Origin: JADJVL01 sp046331545
GTDB taxonomy: Bacteria; Acidobacteriota; Holophagae; Holophagales; Holophagaceae
DNA length: 64,000 nt
Reading direction: 5' to 3'
Assembly (NCBI GenBank): GCA_046331545.1
Contig: JAXLQR010000002.1
Coordinates: 744,001-808,000, forward strand
A program made the translations under genes and the position numbers. The notes beneath the pieces were generated by a model. It saw only the letters and a program-made list of their open reading frames with translations, did no database searches and was not told the DNA's origin. Positions 47,770 to 56,466 of the stretch are shown here, piece after piece. Every line of letters starts with the position of its first letter. Position 1 is the first letter of the stretch.

Positions 47770-48333
47770 CTATCGGTGGCAGGCGGCGCAGTGCTCCGCC
47801 GCGCGGGTGATCTTGGAGCCCTTGGGCAGGGCGGCGTGGGGGTCGCGGTGGCAGTCGAGGCAGGCGCCCATGCGCATGTTCATCTGCCGCTCCACGACCT
47901 GCATCTTCTGCACCTCGCCGTGGCAGGTCTGGCAGGCGAGGCCCGCCGCGACGTGGGGGCGGTGGTCGAAGAAGACGTGGCTGGGAAGGGTGTGGACCCG
48001 CTTCCACTCGACGGGCTGGTTCTCATTGAAGGCCTTGGTCAGCGCCTGGATGGCGGGCCGGTCGGTGCGGGTCACCTTGTGGCAGCCCATGCAGGTCTCC
48101 ACGCTCGGGATCCCCGCGTGCCGGGACTTGTCCACGCCCGAGTGGCAGTACTGGCAGGAGATCTTCATGGTCCCGGCGTGCAGCTCGTGGGAGAAGGGGA
48201 TGGGCTGGGCCGGCGCGAAGCCGCGGGCGAAGCGGTCCGGCTGCGTGAGCCAGCCCACGCTCAGCACCGTCGAGAGCACGGCCACCGCGCCCACGGGCAG
48301 GACCAGGCGCGTCAGGCGGTCGTAAGGATGCAT
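47770..48333 (-). CDS. actA: Alternative Complex III subunit ActA (pentahaem cytochrome c)
   Basis: The 187-residue protein has one N-terminal transmembrane helix (LVLPVGAVAVLSTVLSVGWL) and five CxxCH motifs: CQYCH, CMGCH, CQTCH, CLDCH and CAACH. This is the multihaem subunit that gathers electrons from ActB. ATG 48333 has a GAGGTAGCC ribosome-binding site; an in-frame extension upstream to 48360 lacks support. It is the first gene of the operon. Confidence 0.95.
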   Translation of the reverse strand: MHPYDRLTRLVLPVGAVAVLSTVLSVGWLTQPDRFARGFAPAQPIPFSHELHAGTMKISCQYCHSGVDKSRHAGIPSVETCMGCHKVTRTDRPAIQALTKAFNENQPVEWKRVHTLPSHVFFDHRPHVAAGLACQTCHGEVQKMQVVERQMNMRMGACLDCHRDPHAALPKGSKITRAAEHCAACHR

Positions 48334-48704
48334 GGCTACCTCATGGTGGGTGCGCGGCACGGGCAGGCTGAGGAGACGCAGCGGCGCGGGAGGTCCGGCA
48401 CGCAGAAGAAGGTTCCTTCCCGGGCCCGCGGCTCGATCGGAGAACGCTTCCTGGTGATGGGAGTCACAGGACGCGGACCGACATCACAAACTCTAGCCGA
48501 GCCGGGCCTGTCCTGTCACCGGAGGTCTTGAGTCTAGAATCCTTGGAGTCCGAAATCGCCCGGGGTCCGGAGGCCCCGCCGAGGGCTTTCCCGCGCGGGC
48601 CGGCGTTCCAGAGGGGCAGGGATGCCCTGATATCCCGGGTGCCGGCTTGGCCTTCCACGGCATCCCGGCCGGATCGCCCGGGATTGTGCCAGGAAGTCGT
48701 ATCG
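48334..48704. other. 371-bp region upstream of actA
   Basis: It contains the probable act-cox promoter (48490-48519, minus strand) and a long 5' leader to actA. Several short inverted repeats around 48600-48690 (for example the ATCCCGG/CCGGGAT pair, minus strand) may terminate the upstream kinase transcript, but none has a T-run. No gene is supported. Confidence 0.5.
48490..48519 (-). promoter_or_regulatory. Probable promoter of the act-cox operon
   Basis: On the minus strand GTGACA (48514-48519) and TAGAGT (48490-48495) are 18 bp apart, resembling a sigma-70 promoter about 155 bp before the actA start. The spacing and hexamers fit, but it is not a strong match, and no operator is recognised beside it. 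Confidence 0.4.
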
Positions 48705-51101
48705 TCAGCGCGCGCCCAGCCGGGCCAGCAGGTCCTGGAAGCGGGGCTCCTCCCGGAGCCCCGCGAGGCGGTGGTCGATGCCGGCATAGACCAGGAGCTC
48801 GCAGCGACCCTCCTCCGCGGCCTCGAGGGTCTCCAGGCAGCGGCGCCGGTCCCCCAGGGCGAAGTGGGCGACGGCCACCATGTAGGGGGAGACATAGCGA
48901 CGCTTCGCCAGCACTTCCAGCTCCGCCAGCAGGACGCGGGCCCCCTCGGCGTCCCCCGTGCGGGCCCGGACGTGGGCTTCCATGGCCAGGGAGTCGGGGC
49001 TCTTCGAAAGAGCGTGGGCCTGCCGGAAGGCGACGAGGGCGCCGTCCAGGTCCCCCGACGCCTCCCGGGCGAAGCCCAGCATCACGTGGCCGATGGGGAA
49101 GGCCGGGGCGAGCACGGTCACCTGCTCGAACGCCTTCGCGGCGCCCGCGGCGTCCCCTTCGAAGAAGGCGGGCAGGGCCATGCCCACCTGGAAGAGCGGC
49201 GAGAGGGGGTCCAGCCGCAGGGCCTCGGAATAGGCCGCCCGGGCCTCCTTGAAGCGCCCCCGGTAGACGAGATGCATGCCGAGGCGGTGGTGGAGGTTGG
49301 GATTGTTGCGCTCCAGGGCGACGGCCCGGCGATGCTCGGTCTCCGCCGCGGGCCAGTCCCAGCGGTAGGACTCCAGCACCATGGCCAGGGAGGTGTGGGC
49401 CTCCGCCAGGTTCGGGTCGAGTTCGAGGGCCCGGTGGGCGGCGGCCTCGGCCTTGGGCAGGGCGTCCGCCGGCGCCATCACGCCCACGAGGAAGCACAGG
49501 AGGGCGTAGGCCTCCGCCAGGCCCGCGTAGGCCAGCGCGAAGTTCTCGTCGTGGGCCAGGGCCGCCTGGAAATGGGACACGGCCTGCCGGAGCCCCTCCT
49601 CGGTCCGCGCGCGCCAGGCGTGGCGCCCGCGCATCACCAGGCGCAGGGCCTCGGGGTCCGCGGTGGGGCGCAGGTCCAGCACCGCCTGGGTGCTGCCGCT
49701 CAGCCGGCCCTTGAGGGTCGCGGCGATGCGGCGGCCCAGCTCCCGCTGCAGGTCCACCAGGCCCGAATCCGGCCGCTGGAAGGTGCCGCCCCAGAGGTGG
49801 CTGCCGGAGCGCGTGTCCACCAGCTCCGCCGTCACCACCACCTCGCCGTTCTGGTGGTGCACCTTTCCCATGAGCACGGCCTTCACCCCCAGCCGCGCCC
49901 CGATGGTCATGGGGTCGGCCTTGGCGAGCCGGGAGGCCGCGCTCCACGCCGCCACCCGCAGCCCCCCGAGCTGGGAGAGGCGCTCGATGAGGCCTTCGGG
50001 CAGGCCTTCGGCGAGGTATTCGGCGCCGGGGTCGGCGGCCGTGTTCTGGAAGGGCAGGACGGCCAGGGAGTCGATCTCCCGGCGCTGGAAGGGCCAGAGG
50101 CGTCCCAGGCGCGCGAGGAGGCCTCCGGAGGGGAGGGGCGGGACCTCGCCGGCGGGCTCCGGATCGGGCTGGAGGGCGAGGGCGCGGGTGGTCTCGTCCT
50201 TCACGAACCGGGCCGACCCCGGCCGTCCTGGGCTCCGCCGGGCTTCCAGGCCCCGCAGCGACCGCAGGGCGGCCTCCACCTCCACCGCGGTCTGGACGCG
50301 GGTCTCCCGGTCCTTGGAGAGGCATCGCCAGAGGAGGTCGGTGAGGCCCTTGGGCCAGGCGGGCGGCGGGCCCGGCAGGGGGATGGGCGGCGTGTCCTTG
50401 AGCACCGAGGCGATGATGTCCCCCACCGTCTGCCCGTCGAACGGCCGCTTCCCGGAGAGCATCTCGAAGAGGAGCGAGCCGAAGGCGAAGAGGTCGCAGC
50501 GGGCGTCCAGGGGCAGGCCCCGGATCTGCTCCGGCGCCATGTAGCTGGCGGTGCCCATGACGAGGCCCGGCTGGGTCTTCAGCAGGTGGTCCGAGTCGTC
50601 CAGCAGGCTTTCGCCGCCGGGATCCCGCCGGGCGAGGCCGAAGTCGAGGATCTTCACCTGGCCTTCGGTGGTGAAGAAGACGTTTTCGGGCTTGAGGTCC
50701 CGGTGGATGATCCCCTTGGCGTGGGCGGCGGCGAGGCCCTCGGCGATGTCCGTGGCCACGGCCAGGGCCTCCCCCAGGGGCAGGGCGCCCCGGGAGAGCC
50801 GGTGGCGCAGGGTGTCCCCCTCGAGGTACTCCATCACCGCGATGTGGAGCCCCTCGGTCTCCACGAGGTCGTAGATGGCGCGGATGTTGGGATGGTTGAG
50901 CACCGCCAGGACCTTCGCCTCCCACTGGAAGCGGGCGAGGCTGTCCTCCTGGAGGGCGAGGAGCCGGGGGAGCACCTTCAGGGCCACCTCCCGGCCCAGC
51001 TTGCGGTCCCGGGCCCGGTACACCTCGCCCATGCCGCCGGTGCCCAGCAGGCCGGCGACCTCGTAGCGGGCGTCCAGCACTCGGCCGGTTTCGAGGGGCA
51101 T
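48705..51101 (-). CDS. Serine/threonine protein kinase with TolB-like domain and TPRs
   Basis: The 798-residue protein has a Hanks-type kinase domain (about residues 12-275): glycine-rich loop GTGGMGEVYRARD, ALKV lysine, HRDLKPENVFF catalytic loop and DFGLARR. A TolB-N/FlgO-like domain (IDSLAVLPFQNTAADPGAEY, about 345-470) and TPR-type repeats to the end follow. No transmembrane helix is seen, so it is probably cytoplasmic. It belongs to a type common in Acidobacteriota. It lies upstream of the act operon on the same strand, 371 bp away, so a regulatory link is possible but not shown. Confidence 0.92.
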   Translation of the reverse strand: MPLETGRVLDARYEVAGLLGTGGMGEVYRARDRKLGREVALKVLPRLLALQEDSLARFQWEAKVLAVLNHPNIRAIYDLVETEGLHIAVMEYLEGDTLRHRLSRGALPLGEALAVATDIAEGLAAAHAKGIIHRDLKPENVFFTTEGQVKILDFGLARRDPGGESLLDDSDHLLKTQPGLVMGTASYMAPEQIRGLPLDARCDLFAFGSLLFEMLSGKRPFDGQTVGDIIASVLKDTPPIPLPGPPPAWPKGLTDLLWRCLSKDRETRVQTAVEVEAALRSLRGLEARRSPGRPGSARFVKDETTRALALQPDPEPAGEVPPLPSGGLLARLGRLWPFQRREIDSLAVLPFQNTAADPGAEYLAEGLPEGLIERLSQLGGLRVAAWSAASRLAKADPMTIGARLGVKAVLMGKVHHQNGEVVVTAELVDTRSGSHLWGGTFQRPDSGLVDLQRELGRRIAATLKGRLSGSTQAVLDLRPTADPEALRLVMRGRHAWRARTEEGLRQAVSHFQAALAHDENFALAYAGLAEAYALLCFLVGVMAPADALPKAEAAAHRALELDPNLAEAHTSLAMVLESYRWDWPAAETEHRRAVALERNNPNLHHRLGMHLVYRGRFKEARAAYSEALRLDPLSPLFQVGMALPAFFEGDAAGAAKAFEQVTVLAPAFPIGHVMLGFAREASGDLDGALVAFRQAHALSKSPDSLAMEAHVRARTGDAEGARVLLAELEVLAKRRYVSPYMVAVAHFALGDRRRCLETLEAAEEGRCELLVYAGIDHRLAGLREEPRFQDLLARLGAR

Positions 51102-51161
51102 GGGGAGGAGGGGATCCTTCCCGAGCTTACGCAGACCCCGCGGCGGCGGGAAAGGCCGGCC

Positions 51162-51575
51162 TCAGGCCTCCGGGCGGGCCCGCGCCCGCAGGAAGGCCGC
51201 GAAGTTCAGGTCGTCCTGGAGCATGTGGTCCCTCAGCCAGTCGTAGAGCAGGCGGCTGATGGCCATGCCGGAGGCCCCGCTGCCCTCCGCCAGCAGGGCG
51301 CGGACCCCGTCGAGACGCTGGCGCAGCACCCGGTGGGAGGCCCGGTGCGCCTCGAGGCCGGGGAAGCCCAGGCGCGCCATCTCCGCCTCCTCGGAGGCGC
51401 AGTGGCCTTCCAGGTGGACCAGCAGCGCCGCGAGGAGCCTGCGGCCCTCCACGAAGTCCCCCCCGGGCTCCAGGCGCCCCTGGATCCGGCGCACCTCCCG
51501 GAAGAGGACCTTGTGCTCGCCGTCCAGGGCGGGAAGCCCCGTGGCGAATCGGCGATCCCACGCCAGCGTTCGCAT
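51162..51575 (-). CDS. Bacteriohemerythrin-type oxygen-binding protein
   Basis: The 137-residue four-helix protein has the di-iron ligand pattern of hemerythrins: His21 (DGEHK), His54, His58 with Glu62 (HLEGHCASEE), His77 and His81 (EAHRASH), and a His-x4-Asp near the C-terminus (DHMLQDD). It would bind O2 reversibly and may store or sense it, or deliver it to oxygen-dependent enzymes. It lies 60 bp upstream of the kinase gene on the same strand. Confidence 0.9.
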   Translation of the reverse strand: MRTLAWDRRFATGLPALDGEHKVLFREVRRIQGRLEPGGDFVEGRRLLAALLVHLEGHCASEEAEMARLGFPGLEAHRASHRVLRQRLDGVRALLAEGSGASGMAISRLLYDWLRDHMLQDDLNFAAFLRARARPEA

Positions 51576-51683
51576 GTCCCCTTCGCGCTCCCGACATCCT
51601 GCGGCAGTGCCCCAGGATGCGGCCGCCCGCGACGCCGGCGTATGACGAAGGGCACAAGGGGGGCGGCGCGGGGCGCCGCCCGG

Positions 51684-53798
51684 TCAGAAGGCCAGCACGG
51701 ACCGCATGGCGTCGAGCACCTTGGCAGTGTTGGGCAGGATGGCCCGCTCGAGGATGCGGTTGAAGCCCACGGGAGTGAACTCGCTGCCCACGCGGGCCAC
51801 GGGAGCGTCCAGCCAGGGGAAGCAGCGCTCGCCCACCAGGGCGGCCAGCTCGCCGCCGAAGCCGCCGAAGACCTTGTCCTCGTGGGCCACGAGGCAGCGG
51901 TGGGTCTTCCTCACGGACGCCTCGATGGCGTCGGTGTCCAGGGGCGAGAGGCTGCGGAGGTCCACGACCTCGACGGACTTCCCCTCCTTGGCCAGCTTTT
52001 CGGCGGCCTCCAGGGCGAAGTGGACCGGGGTGCCGTAGGCCAGGACCGTGAGGTCCCTGCCCTCCCGGCGGACGCGTGCCTTGCCGAAGGGCACGGCGAA
52101 CCCGGGGGGCACCACGGCCTGGGCCATCTTCGAGTTGTAGAGGAACTTGGGCTCGAGGTAGCAGGTCATGCCCCGGGAGCGCAGGGCGGTGCGCAGGAGG
52201 CCGGCGGCGTCGTCGGCGAAGGCCGGGACGACCACGCGAAGGCCCGGGAGGTTGGTCAGCCAGGCCTCCACGTTCTGGGAGTGGTAGAGGCCGCCGCCGA
52301 TGTAGCCCCCCGAGGCCAGGCGCAGGGTGATGTTGGGGCTGAACTGGCCCTTCGTCCGCCAGTACTCGTGGCTGCACTCCACGATCTGCTCCGCCGCGGG
52401 CCAGATGTAGTCGGCGAACTCGGCCCCCTCGACGACCACGCGGATGCGGTCGTGGAAGCGGGAGAAGCCGTTGGCGGTGCCGACGATGAAGTCCTCGGCG
52501 ATGGGGGCGTTGAAGACCCGCGCCGGGCCGAACTCCTGCTGCATGCCCTTCGAGACGTTGAAGATGCCGCCCTTCTCCTTGTTGGCCATGTCCTGGCCCC
52601 AGATGAAGGTGTCCGGGTTGTGGCGGAACTCCTCCTTCAGGGTCTGGTTGAGGGCCTGGATGAAGCTCACCGGCGTGCCCTTCTCCCCGTGGACGCCGCC
52701 GGGGTAGCGGTCGCCGGTCCAGGCCTCGGGGATCACGAAGTCATGCACGCTGGCCGGATCGGGATCCGGGGACTGGATGGCCTGGGTGGAGGCGGCCTCG
52801 TATTCCGCGAGGTTGGCGGCCTCGAGGGCCTTCAGCTCCGTCTCCGTGACGCCGTTGGCCAGGCAGTGGGCGCGGAAGCGGGGCAGCGGATCCGCGGCCT
52901 TCGCCGCCGCCAGCTCGGCCTCGTCGCGGTACCACTCGTGGCGGTCGGAATTGGAATGGGACCCGATGCGCACGCAGGTGGCGTAGACCATCGCCGGGCC
53001 GGCGCCGCTGGCGGCGTGGGCCACCGCCTCGTCCATGGCGGCGAGGCTGTCCAGCACGTCCAGGCCGTCGCACTTGAGGATCCTCAGGTTGGGCAGGCCC
53101 CGGAAGTTGTCGCAGAGGTGCTCGTTGGCGGCCTGGTCGCGCTTGGGCACCGAGATGCCGTAGCCGTTGTCCTGCACCACGAAGACCACCGGCAGCTTCT
53201 CCCGGTCGGCGCCGACGATGGCCTCGTAGCAGTAGCCCTCGCTGAGGCTGGACTCGCCCTGGCTGCAGAAGACGATGGCCTTGGAGCCGTAGTGCTTCAC
53301 CGCCCGGCCCAGCCCCGCGGCGTGCTGGGTGTGGTTGCCCGTGAGGCTGCTGACGTTCTGGATGCCGATGGAGGGCTTGGCGAAGTGGTTGGACATGTGG
53401 CGGCCGCCCCCGGCCACGTCCGCGTCCTTGCTGATGCCGTTGAGGATGATCTCCTCGGGGGTGAGCCCGGCCGCCAGGCAGGTGGTCATGTCCCGGTAGT
53501 AGGGGAAGAGGTAGTCCAGGCCGGGGCGGAAGCTGAGGCCCAGGGCGAGCTGGATGCCGTCGTGGCCGGCGCTGGGGGCGTGGTAGGACCAGCCGATGGC
53601 CTGCTTGAGGTAGTTGGGAGCCTTGTCGTCCAGGACGCGACCCAGGTGCATCAGCCGGTACATCCGCGCCAGGTCCTCCTTGCCGAGGGTCCGGGGCCGG
53701 GCCATGGGCAGGGTGGCACGGTCGGCGGCCCCGCCGGCCTCCTCGGCGGCGAGGGCGTTCAGGGCGGCGCGCACCAGGGTGGGCGTATCCAGGGACAA
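51684..53798 (-). CDS. Fused alpha/beta E1 component of a 2-oxoacid (branched-chain type) dehydrogenase
   Basis: The 704-residue protein joins E1-alpha (about 30-365) and E1-beta (about 370-704) in one chain. The alpha half carries the TPP-binding region (SQGESSLSEG then QDNGYGIS), and the beta half shows TPVSFIQALNQTLKEEFRHN and NVSKGMQQEFGPARVFNAPI. The start is a TTG at 53798, 5 bp after GGAGG; no ATG fits the conserved start. E2 (lipoyl) and E3 genes are not adjacent, so they must be elsewhere. The substrate could be branched-chain 2-oxoacids or pyruvate. Confidence 0.9.
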   Translation of the reverse strand: MSLDTPTLVRAALNALAAEEAGGAADRATLPMARPRTLGKEDLARMYRLMHLGRVLDDKAPNYLKQAIGWSYHAPSAGHDGIQLALGLSFRPGLDYLFPYYRDMTTCLAAGLTPEEIILNGISKDADVAGGGRHMSNHFAKPSIGIQNVSSLTGNHTQHAAGLGRAVKHYGSKAIVFCSQGESSLSEGYCYEAIVGADREKLPVVFVVQDNGYGISVPKRDQAANEHLCDNFRGLPNLRILKCDGLDVLDSLAAMDEAVAHAASGAGPAMVYATCVRIGSHSNSDRHEWYRDEAELAAAKAADPLPRFRAHCLANGVTETELKALEAANLAEYEAASTQAIQSPDPDPASVHDFVIPEAWTGDRYPGGVHGEKGTPVSFIQALNQTLKEEFRHNPDTFIWGQDMANKEKGGIFNVSKGMQQEFGPARVFNAPIAEDFIVGTANGFSRFHDRIRVVVEGAEFADYIWPAAEQIVECSHEYWRTKGQFSPNITLRLASGGYIGGGLYHSQNVEAWLTNLPGLRVVVPAFADDAAGLLRTALRSRGMTCYLEPKFLYNSKMAQAVVPPGFAVPFGKARVRREGRDLTVLAYGTPVHFALEAAEKLAKEGKSVEVVDLRSLSPLDTDAIEASVRKTHRCLVAHEDKVFGGFGGELAALVGERCFPWLDAPVARVGSEFTPVGFNRILERAILPNTAKVLDAMRSVLAF

Positions 53799-53890
53799 GG
53801 GAACCTCCGGGGACGCGCCGGGCCCGGGGGCCGGGACGCGGAACCCCCCATTCTCGCATGGCTCCGCCCGGGGACTGAGTCCCGGTTTCC

Positions 53891-54877
53891 TCAGGCCTCC
53901 CAGACCACCGGGTTCCCCGGCCGGCCCTGGCTCGCCTTCAGGGCCGCCTCGGCCCGCGCCAGGGCGGCCCTGATCTGCAGGTCGTCGCGCTCGGGATCCC
54001 AGAGGGTGGCGCCCATGGCCACCTCGCCGATGCGCGCGCGGATCCGGCCCAGCAGGATGTCCGCGCCGCCCCTGGGGGTGTGGGGCAGGAGGAGGAGGAA
54101 GCTGTCCCGCCCGCGGTCCACCAGCAGGTCCTCGCCGCGCAGGGCCTCGTTGACCTCCCGCAGGGCCTGGGTGGCCTGCAGGTCCAGGGGCAGGCGCCAG
54201 AGGGCCATGGCCATGGCGTCCTTGCGGCGCTTGGCGAGGAAGAGGTTCGCCTTGAGCCAGACGTCCAGGTAGCGGTTGTTGGGCAGGCCCGTGATGGACT
54301 GCAGGGCGCTGTCCTCGACCACGGCGCTGGTGAGGTCCAGGGCGTCCCGGGTGAGGCGCAGTTCGTGGCGCAGGGCCTCCACCTCCAGGGTCTTGCCGAT
54401 GAGGCCCGCCACGGATTCCACGAGGGCCACGTCCTGGCGGCTGAAGTCGCGGGCCTCGGCGTGCTGGACGCACACGACGCCGATGATCCGGTCCAGCTCC
54501 CGGAGGGGCACCCCGATGAAGGCGCGGATCCCGAGTTCCGTGTAGGCCGGGTCGTCCATCCAGCGGGAGCTCGCCAGGGCGTCGCGGATCACCAGGGGCC
54601 GGGCCGGCTCGTCCATGGGATGGGTGAGGAATCCCACCCCGGGCATCGTGATGGCCGGGCCCACGGTCTTGTCCGGCGGCTGGGCCCACCAGAAGGTCTC
54701 GAAGCCCAGGTCGGTGTGCCGCGAGACCAGGGCGCGGTCCACGTTCAGGCGCCGCACCAGCATGTGGAGTCCCAGGTCGAAGAGCTTCGTCGCGTCCATG
54801 AAGGCTTCTTCCACGAGTTCCCCGAGGGCGCTCATGTGGTCTTCGACGGATTCGGCGAACTTCGCCTTGGCGGTCAT
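53891..54877 (-). CDS. GAF-domain protein with degenerate GGDEF domain
   Basis: From ATG 54877 the protein has 328 residues. A GAF domain (about 25-170) with an HP-type ligand pocket (FLTHPMDEPARPLVIRDALA; AFIGVPLRELDRIIGVVCVQ) is followed by a GGDEF-fold domain. In place of GGDEF there is GRDSF (VDRGRDSFLLLLP), so diguanylate cyclase activity is unlikely. The partial GGDEF landmarks TGLPNNRYLDVWL are visible. It may bind c-di-GMP or act through protein contacts. An in-frame start at 54913 exists. Confidence 0.75.
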   Translation of the reverse strand: MTAKAKFAESVEDHMSALGELVEEAFMDATKLFDLGLHMLVRRLNVDRALVSRHTDLGFETFWWAQPPDKTVGPAITMPGVGFLTHPMDEPARPLVIRDALASSRWMDDPAYTELGIRAFIGVPLRELDRIIGVVCVQHAEARDFSRQDVALVESVAGLIGKTLEVEALRHELRLTRDALDLTSAVVEDSALQSITGLPNNRYLDVWLKANLFLAKRRKDAMAMALWRLPLDLQATQALREVNEALRGEDLLVDRGRDSFLLLLPHTPRGGADILLGRIRARIGEVAMGATLWDPERDDLQIRAALARAEAALKASQGRPGNPVVWEA

Positions 54878-55061
54878 GGGTCGGGTGGGTTGGGTCCGGC
54901 CCCAAGGATGCACCCCGACCCCGGCGTGCTCAAGTCAGGAAAAAACAGTCGCCTTCCCCGCCGGATTTCTCCTCGCCGGCAGCCCCGCCGCGGCCGGCGA
55001 GGCGCGCGGGAGCCGGAACCGGCGGCCGGGTCGCGTTCCCGCGGGGCGCTCGCCCTTCGGC

Positions 55062-55139
55062 CTAGTAGCTGATCACCCGCAGGTTCGGGTCCACTTCCTC
55101 CTCTTGGTATCGCTCCGCGATACGCAAGAAGCCGTTCAC
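55062..55139 (-). pseudogene. Relic of a second nfu C-terminus (or small ORF) carrying a palindromic element
   Basis: From a GTG at 55139 the minus strand reads a 25-residue frame, the last 12 of which (EEVDPNLRVISY) are identical to the end of the Nfu protein encoded immediately upstream. The DNA (55062-55102 against 55165-55205) differs at 6 of 41 bases, and the differences that fall in codons are synonymous. The first half of the frame also aligns without a gap to Nfu (GFLRIAERYQ against GTLRYIEGML). No ribosome-binding site is evident, so this looks like the stump of a diverged paralogue. Confidence 0.6.
55102..55129. repeat. Short palindromic element
   Basis: GTATCGC-TCC-GCGATAC (55107-55123) is a perfect 7-bp inverted repeat flanked by TCTTG and CAAGA, giving a 12-bp stem with one bulged base. 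It lies inside the nfu relic and adds the residues RIAERY in frame, a composition unlike Nfu, so it may be an inserted palindromic element. Confidence 0.7.
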
Positions 55140-55164
55140 CCGGGTTGGCCCTGCCCTGCTGGCG

Positions 55165-55710
55165 TCAGTAGGAGATCACCCGGAGGTTCGGATCCACTTC
55201 CTCCTGCAGCATCCCCTCGATGTAGCGCAGGGTGCCGCCGGAGGCGCTGGGGCAGGCGCCGCAGGCGCCGTGGTAGCTGATCTGGAGGGTGTCGCCGTCG
55301 AAGCTGATGACCTCGAGGCCGCCGCCGTCGCCGGCCAGGCCGGGGCGGATGCGCTGGTCCAGCAGCTCGTGGATTCGGCGGAGCTTCTCGTCGGCGGAGG
55401 CGTCGGGGCCCGCGGCGAGGTTCCCGCCGCTGGCCTCGGGCTCCAGCTTCACGTCCTCGATGGCTTCGCAGATGGGGTCGATGAGGTCGCTCCACTCCGC
55501 GCCCGGCTCCTTGTTCACCGTGACGAAGCGGTCCATGTAGAACACGGAGGTGACCTTGCCCAGGGCGAAGAGGGCCGAGGCCAGGGGATCCCCCACGGCG
55601 GAGGCGAAGTCCTTGAAGGAGCGGGTGCCGCCCCGCAGCAGGGCCGGCTGGCAGATGAACTTGAGCGCGTCCGGGTTGGGCGTGGGCTCGATGTTGATGA
55701 CCTTGGGCAT
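55165..55710 (-). CDS. Nfu-type Fe-S cluster scaffold protein
   Basis: The 181-residue protein has an N-terminal Nfu_N domain (about 5-85) and a C-terminal NifU-like domain with the cluster ligands in GACGACPSASGGTLRYIE (CxxC, about residues 150-153). It transfers [4Fe-4S] clusters to clients such as respiratory Fe-S proteins; the ActB subunit encoded here is a natural candidate. ATG 55710 with GGAG 8 bp upstream is preferred over a GTG at 55716. A truncated copy of its 3' end follows. Confidence 0.9.
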   Translation of the reverse strand: MPKVINIEPTPNPDALKFICQPALLRGGTRSFKDFASAVGDPLASALFALGKVTSVFYMDRFVTVNKEPGAEWSDLIDPICEAIEDVKLEPEASGGNLAAGPDASADEKLRRIHELLDQRIRPGLAGDGGGLEVISFDGDTLQISYHGACGACPSASGGTLRYIEGMLQEEVDPNLRVISY

Positions 55711-55773
55711 GGCCACTCCGACGGATTAAGTTTACCGCTCCGGTCAGGATTGGACAGGCCCTAATCTCGACGG

Positions 55774-56466
55774 ATGCCCACCCCCCGGATCCTCCTCTCC
55801 TGGTCCTCCGGCAAGGACAGCGCCTGGGCCCTCCAGGTCCTGCGCCGGGACCCGTCGGTGGAGGTCGTCGCCCTCCTGACCACCCTCAACCAGGCCCACG
55901 GCCGGGTGGCCATGCACGCCGTGCGCGAGCGCCTGCTGGACCTCCAGGCCGAGGCGGCGGGGCTGCCCCTCTGGAAGGTGCCCCTGCCCTGGCCCTGCCC
56001 GGACGGCGCCTACGAGGGGCTCATGGCGGGCGTGCTGGAACGCTGCCGGACCGAAGGCATCCGGGCCGTGGCCTACGGCGACCTCTTCCTGGAGGACGTG
56101 CGGGCCTACCGGGAGGCGCGCCACGCCGGCACCGGCATCGGCACGCGCTTCCCCCTGTGGGGCCGGCCGACCTTCGACCTGGCCCGGGAGATGGTGGCCG
56201 GCGGCCTCAAGGCCGTCCTCACCTGCGTGGATCCCCGCCAGCTCGGCGGCGCCTTCGCGGGGCGGGACTTCGACGAGGCCCTCCTGGCGGACCTGCCGCC
56301 TTCCGCCGACCCCTGCGGCGAGCGGGGCGAGTTCCACACCTTCGCCTGGGACGGACCCATGTTCCGGCACCCGGTGCCGGTGGCCCGGGGCCCGGTGGTG
56401 GAACGGGACGGCTTCGTCTTCGCGGACCTCACACCGGAAGGGGAACCGGCATCCCAGGGGGCATGA
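55774..56466 (+). CDS. ATP-pyrophosphatase-like protein (diphthamide synthetase/ATP_bind_4 family)
   Basis: The 230-residue protein starts with the PP-loop motif SWSSGKDSAWALQVL and belongs to the Dph6/YjbD-like ATP_bind_4 family. Conserved features include AYGDLFLEDVRAYRE and a C-terminal segment with CGERGEFHTF. In archaea and eukaryotes it makes diphthamide, which bacteria lack, so the bacterial substrate is unknown. It overlaps the next gene by 4 bp (ATGA). It is divergent from nfu. Confidence 0.85.
   Translation: MPTPRILLSWSSGKDSAWALQVLRRDPSVEVVALLTTLNQAHGRVAMHAVRERLLDLQAEAAGLPLWKVPLPWPCPDGAYEGLMAGVLERCRTEGIRAVAYGDLFLEDVRAYREARHAGTGIGTRFPLWGRPTFDLAREMVAGGLKAVLTCVDPRQLGGAFAGRDFDEALLADLPPSADPCGERGEFHTFAWDGPMFRHPVPVARGPVVERDGFVFADLTPEGEPASQGA

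Noticed and set aside
48528..54272. A very long plus-strand open frame across the kinase, hemerythrin, E1 and GAF genes
   Set aside because: It is antisense to well-supported genes. In GC-rich DNA the reverse strand often lacks stop codons, and its translation is low-complexity without recognised domains.
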